Assembly: GCA_943359345.1 (NCBI GenBank)
Contig: CALRHE010000007.1
Coordinates: 1 to 36,187 of the forward strand
DNA length: 36,187 nucleotides
Direction: 5' to 3'
Source of the DNA: Candidatus Uhrbacteria bacterium
GTDB lineage: Bacteria > Patescibacteriota > Patescibacteriia > UBA9934
Shown here: positions 22,717 through 30,505 of the stretch, piece after piece
Numbering within the stretch: the first letter of the stretch is position 1
Layout of the letters: every line of letters begins with the position of its first letter
Made by a program: the position numbers and the translations under genes
The notes under the pieces: generated by a model
What the model saw: the letters and a program-made list of their open reading frames with translations, nothing else
The model's database searches: none
What the model was told of the DNA's origin: nothing

Positions 22717-24210
22717 ATGAAACCCTCCGTCTGGAAACACCAGTTTGAAAACCAAGATCCCATTCTAGTGACTGCTATTACGCAGTTGGCTGAGGCTGTT
22801 TTAGCTTTGGAGCCTGATCACGCCTACGCACCTACCACACCACAGGCTGTCATCGTTGGCGGCTATGTGCGCGACCTCATGCTTGGCACGCGACCAAAGG
22901 ATGCTGACGTTGAGGTTTACGGCGTAGCCCCGGAGAGGCTCAAGGAACTCGTCGAGACACTCTTCGAGCGCGTTGATGTGGTTGGTCAATCGTTCGGCAT
23001 TCTTAAAGTTTTGCTCGAAGGTGGTTTTGAGCTCGACGTCGGTATCCCACGCAAAGAAACCAAGGTCGGCACTGGACACAAAGGTTTTCTCATCGAAAGC
23101 GATCCGAGCATGAGCTTCCGCGAAGCTGCTCGTCGTCGTGACTTTACCATCAACGCTATTGCACTTGATCCACTATCAGGTGTTGTTCACGATCCCTACG
23201 ACGGTATCTCTGATCTTGAGAGCGATAAGCTAAGGGTGGTCGACGAGGCCACGTTTCAGGAAGACCCTTTGCGCGTTTTTCGTGGCTTCCAACTTGCAGC
23301 TCGCCTGGATGCCACTATCGAGCCGAAAACCATGCAATTACTGAAGCAAATGGTAGAGCGCGGCCAACTCGACGAGCTTTCAAAGGAGCGTGTGACCGCC
23401 GAGTGGAAAAAAATGCTCTTGAAAGCTCGCAAGCCGTCTAAGGGTCTCGAGCTCATGCTCGAACTCGGCATTGTCGACAAATACTATCCCGAACTCAAGG
23501 CTCTCATTGCGACACCCCAAGAACCCGAATGGCATCCTGAGGGCAACGTTTGGATTCATACTGGCATGGTTATCGACCAAGCAGCACAGCTGATTCGACA
23601 ACCCGAGCGAGCTCTGACGCACGAGGATGCTTTAATCGTCATGCTCGGCTCTCTGTGTCACGATCTTGGTAAAGCGCTGACGACTAAGGTCGAGGACGGT
23701 CGTATCCGTTCTAAAGGTCATGAGGAGGCCGGCGAGGCTCCAGCTCGGTCATTTTTGGGCAAGTTTATTTTCGGTCATGACTTGACTGATAAGGTCGTCA
23801 AGATCACTAAAGATCATTTAAAGACCACTAAGTATTGGAAGTTATTCACTCACGGCGAGCTCGACGAAAAGCAGTATGCCAACAGTTTGCGACGACTGCT
23901 CCGACGTTTAAAGGGTGTGCCGGTTGAAGTCTTTTTGACCGTCACCGAAGCTGATAAGCGTGGTCGCGGCTTTGAGACTGCGACTACTGATCCGTATACT
24001 GAGGGCGAGGTGTTCCGAGCAGCGCTTATCAAATTTGACCTCGAGCATCAAGCCTGCACGCCACTTTTGAGCGGAGGAGAGCTCGTTAAACAACTCGGGC
24101 TCGAGCCCGGTCCGCGCATCGGCGAGCTAATGAAAGCCATCGAGCAGGCCTGGGATGAAGGCCAAATTCAAACTAAAGATGATGCTTGGGCCTGGGTAAA
24201 TAAAATGTAG
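22717..24210 (+). CDS. cca: CCA tRNA nucleotidyltransferase with HD domain
   Basis: This 497-aa protein has a class II nucleotidyltransferase head: VGGYVRDLMLGTRPKDADVEVYG near residue 47 with the DxD metal pair, then RRRDFTINAIALDP and DPLRVFRGFQLAARL. The middle part carries neck and body helices (ELSKERVTAEWKKML). An HD phosphohydrolase domain follows with NVWIHTGMVIDQA, SLCHDLGKALTT and KGHEEAGEAPA. It adds or repairs the 3' CCA of tRNAs; the HD part suggests an added 2',3'-cyclic phosphatase activity as in E. coli Cca. Both tRNAs in this window already encode CCA, so the role may be mostly repair. Confidence 0.93.
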   Translation: MKPSVWKHQFENQDPILVTAITQLAEAVLALEPDHAYAPTTPQAVIVGGYVRDLMLGTRPKDADVEVYGVAPERLKELVETLFERVDVVGQSFGILKVLLEGGFELDVGIPRKETKVGTGHKGFLIESDPSMSFREAARRRDFTINAIALDPLSGVVHDPYDGISDLESDKLRVVDEATFQEDPLRVFRGFQLAARLDATIEPKTMQLLKQMVERGQLDELSKERVTAEWKKMLLKARKPSKGLELMLELGIVDKYYPELKALIATPQEPEWHPEGNVWIHTGMVIDQAAQLIRQPERALTHEDALIVMLGSLCHDLGKALTTKVEDGRIRSKGHEEAGEAPARSFLGKFIFGHDLTDKVVKITKDHLKTTKYWKLFTHGELDEKQYANSLRRLLRRLKGVPVEVFLTVTEADKRGRGFETATTDPYTEGEVFRAALIKFDLEHQACTPLLSGGELVKQLGLEPGPRIGELMKAIEQAWDEGQIQTKDDAWAWVNKM

Positions 24211-24231
24211 TAATTCTACAAAATCTCCGTG

Positions 24232-24237
24232 TATACT
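24232..24237 (+). promoter_or_regulatory. Candidate -10 of the 24.3-25.7 kb unit
   Basis: TATACT preceded by CCGTG lies just after cca and about 67 nt before the next ATG. No good -35 is visible. Unlike most plus-strand genes here it would give a leader of about 60 nt. Confidence 0.3.
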
Positions 24238-24304
24238 GTGAAGTAATAAACTAGTAAGTGCTGAGCTCGACTCAGCCCAACCTAAGGGCCCTGCCCACAA
24301 ACCT

Positions 24305-25129
24305 ATGAACGAGCAACTGAATCCAGCTCCAACGCCCACACGGCAACCTGTATCAGCACACGGTGACCATCACAGTCACGGCTCATTGCACTTAATTGTC
24401 GGTATGCTCGGCGTTTTGCTAGTGCTTGAAACGATTGTGTTCGGGTATGTGGTAACTCAATACGTTGATTTGCAAAATGAACAAGAGGCTATTCTCGAAA
24501 CACGTGCTGAGGTCGCCGATACCAAGATCGATGGAGAAGATCTTGAGAAACCCATAGCGGCTCCATTTGTTTACGTTAAAGATAATAAACAGGTTGTTAT
24601 AGTTAATCGCATAACTGGCAAGGAGACCGTGGTTTATACCTTTGGAAATACTGGCTTTTCATCTAATCGTATTTTTGCTGTGCCTCAGGTAGGTTTTGAT
24701 GGACGTATCTTTACACACAGTATCGGCGAGAACGATAGGCCGAGTGTTGATCTATCAGAGCTCGATATTACTGTTGATAGCCCTGAACTACAGGTGCCGT
24801 CATTTTTATCTGAATTGCCTTTTAAGAGTAAGGAAGCCACGTTGGTATCGCCGGATCAAACCCATTTGGCAGCGGTCTACTATAATCCTGCCTTTGACGA
24901 AGAGTCGCGTGAGATCGTTATCTGGGATCTGTTAAGTGGCGCGAAAGAGGTGGTCGGAACATTGAACGCCGGCGAAGCCTTTTCTAGACAGCTGGAAACG
25001 CTTGGAGGCGCTGGTGGTTACAATCTGGAGTGGACCAATCTTGATTGCGTCAAAACCTACGTTTATTCCATCAGTGAAACTGGTGATGATAATGACTACT
25101 TAACAACCAGAGAATATTGTAAGAAGTAA
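24305..25129 (+). CDS. Membrane-anchored extracytoplasmic protein of unknown function
   Basis: This 274-aa protein has a His-rich cytoplasmic N-terminus (SAHGDHHSHGS), one membrane anchor (LIVGMLGVLLVLETIVFGYVV, about residues 30-50), a short coiled segment and then a beta-rich domain with PFVYVKDNKQVVIVNR, ATLVSPDQTHLAAVYYN and EIVIWDLLSG. The repeated phrases resemble beta-propeller or TolB-like blades, but there are too few for a full propeller. Two Cys occur near the end. It is followed after 24 nt by a PAP2 phosphatase gene. I do not recognise the family. Confidence 0.6.
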   Translation: MNEQLNPAPTPTRQPVSAHGDHHSHGSLHLIVGMLGVLLVLETIVFGYVVTQYVDLQNEQEAILETRAEVADTKIDGEDLEKPIAAPFVYVKDNKQVVIVNRITGKETVVYTFGNTGFSSNRIFAVPQVGFDGRIFTHSIGENDRPSVDLSELDITVDSPELQVPSFLSELPFKSKEATLVSPDQTHLAAVYYNPAFDEESREIVIWDLLSGAKEVVGTLNAGEAFSRQLETLGGAGGYNLEWTNLDCVKTYVYSISETGDDNDYLTTREYCKK

Positions 25130-25140
25130 GTGACAGCAGG

Positions 25141-25146
25141 TAAACT
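25141..25146 (+). promoter_or_regulatory. -10 hexamer of the PAP2 gene
   Basis: TAAACT ends 7 nt before the ATG at 25154 and fits the close-spaced -10 pattern seen elsewhere in the window. Confidence 0.3.
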
Positions 25147-25153
25147 GTGAACC

Positions 25154-25663
25154 ATGAAAGTCGTTGTTAAGCTCGATCATAAACTGACGAACCAAATCCG
25201 TACCTGGGGTCAGCCCATGTACGGGTTTTGGAATTTTCTGGCTGGCCAGAGTATTGTCATCTATGTGCTCGTGGCGGCGCTGTTTGCATATTTTGGCTAT
25301 CTTGCCCTGGGCTTTTATTTAATCGTGTTTCTGAGTTCATACGTGATCGCTATTCTGCTTCAGCATTTTATTCGGCGCCCAAGACCTAACTTTGAAAAAT
25401 TAACAGGTTACAAAATGTGGATTGAGACCTATTCGTGCCCTTCGGCTCATGCCACTGTGAGCGCAGCCGCGGCAGCGTCACTTGGTCTGCTAACTACATT
25501 TCCAAGTTCCGGTTTAGCTATCATCACGATTGTTTGCTCAATCGGGTTTGCGTTTTTGATCGGTGTTTCACGCATAATCGTTGGGGTCCATTATCTGGGT
25601 GATGTCATGTTTGGCTGGATGCTTGGTTGTGTGATAGCTTTGGGATACGTGATCTTGTTTTAA
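25154..25663 (+). CDS. PAP2-family membrane lipid phosphatase
   Basis: This 169-aa integral membrane protein has all three PAP2 motifs: HFIRRPRP (motif 1, with the usual Lys replaced or shifted), PSAHATVS (motif 2) and SRIIVGVHYLGD (motif 3, catalytic His and Asp). Several hydrophobic helices surround them. Such enzymes dephosphorylate undecaprenyl pyrophosphate or phosphatidic acid outside the membrane; in this envelope-rich context undecaprenyl recycling is the likelier role. The mltG gene follows by 24 nt, so a peptidoglycan link is plausible. Confidence 0.9.
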   Translation: MKVVVKLDHKLTNQIRTWGQPMYGFWNFLAGQSIVIYVLVAALFAYFGYLALGFYLIVFLSSYVIAILLQHFIRRPRPNFEKLTGYKMWIETYSCPSAHATVSAAAAASLGLLTTFPSSGLAIITIVCSIGFAFLIGVSRIIVGVHYLGDVMFGWMLGCVIALGYVILF

Positions 25664-25687
25664 GATAACAGTTAAAAGTTGGGGATT

Positions 25688-26713
25688 ATGTTTAAAGGTG
25701 TTGGGTATTTTAGTATCTGTTTGGTCGTCGTGATTATTGCCATTGTAGCTATCAATCAATGTTCCCGTTATTTTTGGCAAAATCCAGCTAAAGATGCAGT
25801 CGCAGAAGAGTTTGTGGTACAAGACGGGCAAAGCTTTGTGGCGATTGCCCAGGCTCTCGAAGATCAACAAATTATTGCCAACGCTCTGTGGTTTCGCATC
25901 AAGGCAGAGTTGGCTGGGCTGACCGACAAGGTGCAGGCTGGAACCTATATTGTGTATGTGGGCGAAGATTACAAAACCACGCTCGCTATTTTGACGGCTG
26001 GTACGACTGAGGGTATCGATGTGCGTGTGACTATTGCTGAAGGTTTAACGCTCAAGCAAATCGGTGAGCTCCTCGAGACTAAACAACTCGTCACCCAAGC
26101 TGAGTGGGCCGTGGCTACGGGTGTTGACTCGCCGCTTGAGACTCATGAGTTTGTTATGGCTGCTCAAAAGCCTGATGATGTCGACTTGGAGGGTTACTTG
26201 TTTCCAGACACCTATCGCTTCGCATTTAATGCTACGGCCGAAGACATCGCCAGAATTATGCTCGACACCATGGCTGATCGTGTCGGCGATCTAGGTCGAC
26301 CAATCGGTGACGCCGCGACCATGACGACACATGAGATTTTGACACTGGCTTCAATTATCGAGCGGGAAGTGCGTCAGCCGAGCACCATGAAGAACGTAGC
26401 TGATATTTTCTTGAAGAGACTGGATATCGGCATGGCCCTTCAGGCTGACTCGACTGTGAACTACGTGATTGAAGGTGACAGTCCGTCGATTACGCTCGAT
26501 CAACGTGACAATACCGAATCACCTTACAACACCTATAAGTATCCAGGACTTCCGCCTGGCCCCATCAGCGCTCCGAGCGCTAACGCGATCGACGCTGTTC
26601 TGAACCCGACCGCTAACAACTACCTCTACTTCCTGACAACCGACGACGGCGAGATCTACTACGCTGAGACGCATGAAGAACATGTCAGAAACAAAGTTCA
26701 GTATTTGGACTAA
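25688..26713 (+). CDS. mltG: Endolytic murein transglycosylase MltG (YceG)
   Basis: From ATG at 25688 (a TTG at 25679 is the alternative) this gives 341 aa with an N-terminal membrane anchor (FSICLVVVIIAIVAI). The extracellular part has a LysM-like start (FVVQDGQSFVAIAQAL), then IAEGLTLKQIGELL, LEGYLFPDTYRF, LASIIEREV with the catalytic Glu, and ADSTVNYV, SPYNTYKYPGLPPGPISAPS and ETHEEH. MltG cuts nascent glycan strands inside the chain and sets their length. All family motifs are present and the length is normal. Confidence 0.95.
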   Translation: MFKGVGYFSICLVVVIIAIVAINQCSRYFWQNPAKDAVAEEFVVQDGQSFVAIAQALEDQQIIANALWFRIKAELAGLTDKVQAGTYIVYVGEDYKTTLAILTAGTTEGIDVRVTIAEGLTLKQIGELLETKQLVTQAEWAVATGVDSPLETHEFVMAAQKPDDVDLEGYLFPDTYRFAFNATAEDIARIMLDTMADRVGDLGRPIGDAATMTTHEILTLASIIEREVRQPSTMKNVADIFLKRLDIGMALQADSTVNYVIEGDSPSITLDQRDNTESPYNTYKYPGLPPGPISAPSANAIDAVLNPTANNYLYFLTTDDGEIYYAETHEEHVRNKVQYLD

Positions 26714-26739
26714 TATTCGACATTGATCCCGAGCCGCTA

Positions 26740-26767
26740 TTGATTTTTCAAATAAAGCTGGTAGACT
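26740..26767 (+). promoter_or_regulatory. Promoter of the orphan Cys-containing protein gene
   Basis: TTGATT (26740-26745) and TAGACT (26762-26767) are spaced by 16 nt. The leader of about 35 nt carries AGGAG before the ATG at 26809. Confidence 0.5.
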
Positions 26768-26808
26768 CTTGAGTCGACACCCTTCCAGCCGTCGATAGGA
26801 GCAGAGCC

Positions 26809-27222
26809 ATGATGATTATTCTCACCGTTGCTTGTGCCATGCACCGCAGCAAGTTGCCGCAGACCTGCATGAATTCGCCGGGAACTATCGGCCTGGCCGA
26901 CATTCCTATAAGTCCCTGTGCGATGGTGGCTGCGGTTGCAGGAGCCCCTGGCTTTTGTAAGCCAGTGGATGCGACTGAGTACCAAGTCGTCACGTTCAAC
27001 TGGGGAGCGTACCCGGTTGTTGACTACAGGTTCCAGCCTGCAGAAAACGGGTGGATCGCGATCGCAACCAAGGACTGGGTCGAGCCTGGCTCATTGCATC
27101 GTTCCATCATCTTCGTGAGGGCGATGGACATGACCTACGACGTGTCACAGTCGACGATGTCGCCTGGTGACGCCGAAGAGAACGACTGGAGCCTTTGCAC
27201 CAATACCCCTAGGGGCTATTAG
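26809..27222 (+). CDS. Orphan hypothetical protein with five cysteines
   Basis: This 137-aa protein starts with a short hydrophobic stretch (MMIILTVACAM) and contains five Cys, at about residues 9, 20, 37, 50 and 130. The middle has a beta-like stretch with YQVVTFNWGAYPVVDYRF and ENGWIAIATKDW, and the end is polar. The N-terminal stretch is too short for a confident signal peptide, though the cysteines hint at an extracytoplasmic fold. A GGAG ribosome site precedes the ATG, and a promoter and a strong terminator bracket the gene, so it is a single-gene unit. I recognise no family. A minus-strand frame over the same area lacks these signals. Confidence 0.6.
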   Translation: MMIILTVACAMHRSKLPQTCMNSPGTIGLADIPISPCAMVAAVAGAPGFCKPVDATEYQVVTFNWGAYPVVDYRFQPAENGWIAIATKDWVEPGSLHRSIIFVRAMDMTYDVSQSTMSPGDAEENDWSLCTNTPRGY

Positions 27223-27267
27223 CGCTAGACCGTGGTCGCCACAAGCACAGATTCAACCCTTCATCGT

Positions 27268-27304
27268 CGCCACCCCCGGGAGGAGGGTGGCGCGTTCGTT
27301 TTTT
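27268..27304 (+). terminator. Intrinsic terminator of the orphan Cys-protein gene
   Basis: CGCCACCC (27268-27275) pairs with GGGTGGCG (27285-27292) around a 9-nt loop, followed by CGTTCGTTTTTT. Confidence 0.88.
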
Positions 27305-27310
27305 GTACGA

Positions 27311-27316
27311 TAAACT
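27311..27316 (+). promoter_or_regulatory. -10 hexamer of the helicase gene
   Basis: TAAACT ends 10 nt before the ATG at 27327, directly after the preceding terminator. The region is too short to hold a leader. Confidence 0.35.
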
Positions 27317-27326
27317 GTTCGGGACT

Positions 27327-29474
27327 ATGAAGGAATTCGTGCTTTCAGCACCTCTGGCTCCTAAGCTCAACATCAATTACGAGGCTGAGCTTAATGAGGA
27401 GCAGCTGCCAGTGGTTCAGACCGGTGACGGGCCGTGTTTGGTGTTGGCAGGGGCGGGGAGTGGTAAGACGCGCACGGTGACCTATCGCGTGGCGTGGTTA
27501 CTCGAACACGGCATTTCGCCTGAACGAATTTTGCTCCTGACTTTTACGAACAAGGCCGCCAAGGAAATGATTACGCGTATCGAAGTGTTGTTAAAAACGT
27601 ATCCGCAAGGACTGTACGCGGGAACTTTCCACTCCGTCGCCAATCGCTTGCTACGTCAGTACGGTAACCACACCGAGTTCGGGGCGGGGTTCTCTATTCT
27701 CGACGAAGACGACGCGACCGACCTCATGAAGCTGTGCATCAAAGAACAGAAAGTGAATGACATGGGCAAGCGTTTCCCGAGTGCGGCCGTTTTGAAGTCG
27801 ATCTCCTCGTACGCCGCGAACGCTCGTATCCCGCTCGACGAAGCGATCGAACGCAAGAACTCGGCCTTTGCAGATTTCAATCACGACATCACGCAGATCC
27901 TAAAGCGTTACGAGCGCGCCAAGATCGAACAGCGTTCGATGGACTTCGACGATCTTTTGCTCGTGCTTTTGAAATTACTCCAAGACCAGCCAGACATTCG
28001 CGAGCTGCTGGCAGACAAGTTCGCTTACGTCATCGTGGACGAGTTCCAGGATACGAACCTCATTCAAGCCGAGATCGTGAAGTTACTCTCGGGTCGTCAC
28101 AAGAACCTGCTTGTCGTTGGTGATGATGCTCAGAGTATTTATTCATTCCGCGCCGCCGAGATTAAGAATATTTTGAATTTTCCAGATCAATACACCGGCG
28201 CCAAAGTTTTTCGTCTTGTCACCAACTATCGATCTACCCCGCAGATTCTTCACGTAGCTAACGAGGTCATCAAAAACAATGAAGAGCAGTTCTCCAAGGA
28301 GCTCGTAGCTGTTTCAAAGACAGGCGAGTTACCACTGGTCGTGCCGGCAGCTGATCAGCGTCAAGAAGGGCAATATGTAGCCGAGCAGATCGTCGAGCTC
28401 ATCAACACCGGTACGCCTCTACATGAGATCGCCGTGCTCTTTAGGGCGGCTTTTCATTCGCAAGCGGTAGAATTTGAGCTCATGAAGCGAAATATTCCGT
28501 ATGACTACCGTGGAGGTTTAAAGTTCTTTGAGCGCGCACACGTCAAAGACTCGATCGCACATTTGCGTATTCTGCGGAACGTGAAAGACAGCATGGCTTG
28601 GATCAGAGCTTTGCAGATTCACCCCGGTGTCGGTCTTGCGACTGCGGCTAAGGTGGCTGCCTACGCCGCCTCGTTTGAAGATGCCAAGGCAGCTATCGCT
28701 TCGAGTCCGAGTCTTGGAGCCAAAGCTTTACTCGGTTGGCAGCGAGCTACGAAGATCTTATCGGCCATGCTAACGACAGATGGACCGGCACCGGCCTTAC
28801 GAGCTTTTGTGGGTGCTGAAAGTTACAAGGAGTATCTCGAGGCCGAGTATCCCAACTATCGCGATCGTTTAGATGATATCGAACAGTTCAGCGTCTTCGC
28901 CGAACAATACGACGAGATCGGCCCCTTCCTGGACGCCGTGACGCTGACGGGGGATTTTGGTGTGAAGCTGATGGACACTGAGCAACAGGCCTCGCAAAAT
29001 TCTGACGAGGATAAAGTGATCTTATCAACCATTCACCAGGCCAAAGGACTCGAGTGGGACAATGTTTTCATTATCAACCTGGCTGAAGGCGCCTTCCCAC
29101 ATCAACGCGCTTATGGCTCGGACGCTGAGATGTCTGAGGAGCGTCGCTTGTTTTACGTGGCCGCCACCAGAGCTCGCACTAAGCTGTTTTTCACTTATCC
29201 GGTAACTAGTGGTTACGAAACTGTCGAAATTCGCCAGCCCTCGACCTTCCTAGATGAGATTCCAAAGGCCGCTATCGAAACTGTTCGCCTGCGGGCCGCA
29301 CTTCCTAGCTGGGCTCAACCAAGCTACGGTCGACCCACAAACTCGCGACCTTCCCCGGTTCGTGCCTCGAGTGATTCCTGGGATGATGAACCGACGATTG
29401 TGCTCGATGAGAGCGGTGATCGTGTTGCGAAGCCGATGCCGAGCTCATTCTTGCGCGATGTGGATGAGTTGTAG
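27327..29474 (+). CDS. UvrD/PcrA-family superfamily 1 DNA helicase
   Basis: From ATG at 27327 this gives 715 aa; a TTG at 27303 lies in the terminator T-run and is rejected. The Q motif LNEEQLPVV, Walker A AGAGSGKT, motif Ia FTNKAAKEM, motif II VDEFQDTN, motif III GDDAQSIYSFRAA, motif IV NYRSTPQI, motif V TIHQAKGLEWDNVF and motif VI RRLFYVAATRAR are all present in order. It is a 3'-5' helicase that unwinds excised patches after UvrABC and removes proteins from DNA. The C-terminal tail is short, ending in a poorly ordered Ser/Pro-rich stretch. PcrA and UvrD cannot be told apart here. Confidence 0.95.
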   Translation: MKEFVLSAPLAPKLNINYEAELNEEQLPVVQTGDGPCLVLAGAGSGKTRTVTYRVAWLLEHGISPERILLLTFTNKAAKEMITRIEVLLKTYPQGLYAGTFHSVANRLLRQYGNHTEFGAGFSILDEDDATDLMKLCIKEQKVNDMGKRFPSAAVLKSISSYAANARIPLDEAIERKNSAFADFNHDITQILKRYERAKIEQRSMDFDDLLLVLLKLLQDQPDIRELLADKFAYVIVDEFQDTNLIQAEIVKLLSGRHKNLLVVGDDAQSIYSFRAAEIKNILNFPDQYTGAKVFRLVTNYRSTPQILHVANEVIKNNEEQFSKELVAVSKTGELPLVVPAADQRQEGQYVAEQIVELINTGTPLHEIAVLFRAAFHSQAVEFELMKRNIPYDYRGGLKFFERAHVKDSIAHLRILRNVKDSMAWIRALQIHPGVGLATAAKVAAYAASFEDAKAAIASSPSLGAKALLGWQRATKILSAMLTTDGPAPALRAFVGAESYKEYLEAEYPNYRDRLDDIEQFSVFAEQYDEIGPFLDAVTLTGDFGVKLMDTEQQASQNSDEDKVILSTIHQAKGLEWDNVFIINLAEGAFPHQRAYGSDAEMSEERRLFYVAATRARTKLFFTYPVTSGYETVEIRQPSTFLDEIPKAAIETVRLRAALPSWAQPSYGRPTNSRPSPVRASSDSWDDEPTIVLDESGDRVAKPMPSSFLRDVDEL

Positions 29475-29539
29475 TGGATAAGTTTAACTTGACATCAAGT
29501 TTCAGAATGGTGGAGTCTTGTTTTATGCTGGCGATTTTG

Positions 29540-29614
29540 GGCTCGTGGGAGTAAAGGTAACTCCACCCGGATTATCACGAAGGAGTTGTGGGTTCGAGCC
29601 CCATCGAGTCACCA
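29540..29614 (+). ncRNA. tRNA-like locus with degenerate anticodon arm
   Basis: A 75-nt stretch ends in GTGGG-TTCGAGC-CCCAT, a T arm, then CGAGTC-A-CCA. The 5' end GGCTCG pairs with CGAGTC (six pairs, one G-U), and GGAG/CTCC can form a D arm with GG in its loop. The middle (CCCGGATTATCACGAAGGAG) does not form an anticodon stem, and the acceptor is one pair short. A TATGCT hexamer lies at 29524-29529 and a strong terminator follows, so it may be transcribed. It could be a decayed tRNA, an unusual tRNA, or another small RNA. An 8-bp alternative pairing (GGTGGAGT at 29509 with ACTCCACC at 29560) competes with the cloverleaf. Confidence 0.4.
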
Positions 29615-29638
29615 GGCTTAAAGCCAGTCGCCGGCTCC

Positions 29639-29670
29639 GCCAAACCCCGCACAAGCGGGGTTTTGGCTTT
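29639..29670 (+). terminator. Intrinsic terminator after the tRNA-like locus
   Basis: GCCAAACCCCGC pairs with GCGGGGTTTTGGC (one bulged T) around ACAA, and is followed by TTT. It could end either the helicase transcript or a separate small RNA. Confidence 0.88.
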
Positions 29671-29743
29671 ATGAAATCTACACCTAGCTTATGCTAGTAG
29701 ATTGAGATAGCGGTGTTTGAATAAAGATTTTCAATTTCTGCGG

Positions 29744-29749
29744 TATAAT
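29744..29749 (+). promoter_or_regulatory. Consensus -10 at the 29756 gene
   Basis: A perfect TATAAT ends 6 nt before the ATG at 29756. The expected start site coincides with the start codon, so this mRNA should be leaderless. Confidence 0.5.
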
Positions 29750-29755
29750 AGTTCA

Positions 29756-30346
29756 ATGAACCGGCATTATCGCAAATCACGACGTAGCCGTTTGTCCCGC
29801 AGTGCGGGTAAACTTTTCCCGAGCATCGCGCTTGTGATCATCGGCTGTGCCGGCTTCTATCTGGCCATGCAATGGTTTCGTGGTGACGCCGAAGACGCAC
29901 CGGTCCAGGCTCAAGAGATTGTGACTGAAGGAGTCGAGGGGATTGTACCAATCACGACAGCGAGCTCGAACATTGACACTGAGATTTTGAAAACTGAAGA
30001 ACTGTCCGCGCCGCTGGTTTCAGCATTTGACGGACAACACACTGGCCGCATCCAACGTTATCTTACAAAAAATTCAGCTGACATGGTTGTCTTAGCATAT
30101 TTACCAGCCCTTGACATGGCGGCTGATTCGTATCATGTTTGGCTCCTCAAAGACGGTCTGGCCGACGTCAAAGATATGGGCCAGCTAGCTCCAAGAGCTG
30201 ATGGCAGTTGGGTTCTAAATTTCACAGCTAGTCCTTCGACCGGTATTGTTGATCCCAGCGTCTACAAATCAATTGTGATCATGCGTGAACCAAACGATGG
30301 CAACCCTGCTCCGTCGGGACATAGGATTGCCGAGGCAAAGTTTTAG
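29756..30346 (+). CDS. Membrane-anchored protein of unknown function
   Basis: From ATG at 29756 this gives 196 aa; a TTG at 29717 would lie upstream of the -10. The N-terminus is strongly basic (RHYRKSRRSRLSRSAGK), then one membrane segment (LFPSIALVIIGCAGFYLAM) and an extracytoplasmic domain. The last 100 residues (MVVLAYLPALDMAADSYHVWLL, then VLNFTASPSTG and VIMREPNDGNPAPSG) look like an anti-sigma K/RskA-type C-terminal beta domain, whose typical features are YxVWLL-like and EPxxGxxxPxG phrases. No sigma-factor gene is adjacent, so an anti-sigma function is doubtful. Confidence 0.55.
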   Translation: MNRHYRKSRRSRLSRSAGKLFPSIALVIIGCAGFYLAMQWFRGDAEDAPVQAQEIVTEGVEGIVPITTASSNIDTEILKTEELSAPLVSAFDGQHTGRIQRYLTKNSADMVVLAYLPALDMAADSYHVWLLKDGLADVKDMGQLAPRADGSWVLNFTASPSTGIVDPSVYKSIVIMREPNDGNPAPSGHRIAEAKF

Positions 30347-30357
30347 AACTCGTAGCA

Positions 30358-30492
30358 GGGGTCAGATATTACAAAATTAGTCATTAGCAGCTATTAAAGA
30401 ATAGATATTAGTAGAGTCATTAGATGCTTACGGGTTGGATCTAATAACTAATTACTAATGACTGCTAATATCTAATTTTGTAATGACTAATA
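30358..30492. repeat. ATTAG-type palindromic repeat, copy D
   Basis: ATTACAAAATTAG (30368-30380) and CTAATTTTGTAAT (30472-30484) are perfect inverted ends. The left end GGGGTCAGATATTACAAAAT and the centre ATTAGATGCTTACGGGT are the reverse complement of copy C. The right end matches copy B. It stops about 13 nt before the ugd start. Confidence 0.9.
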
Positions 30493-30505
30493 CTATATAT
30501 TCGGT

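Noticed and set aside
22801-23622. Minus-strand frames inside cca
   Set aside because: Shadow frames of a well-conserved gene without ribosome sites or family similarity.
26748-26999. Minus-strand frames over the orphan Cys-containing gene
   Set aside because: They run across the promoter and ribosome site of the plus-strand gene and have no start signals of their own.
29480-29614. tmRNA gene after the helicase
   Set aside because: The T arm and CCA end fit, but only about 140 nt of non-coding DNA is available and no tag-peptide frame or tmRNA 5' motif is visible.
29717-29755. TTG start at 29717 for the anchored protein
   Set aside because: It lies upstream of the perfect TATAAT; the ATG at 29756 precedes a typical basic N-terminus and membrane helix.
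29756-30346. Anti-sigma factor (RskA-type) for the anchored protein
   Set aside because: The C-terminal phrases are suggestive, but there is no zinc-binding anti-sigma domain and no adjacent sigma-factor gene, so the function is left open.
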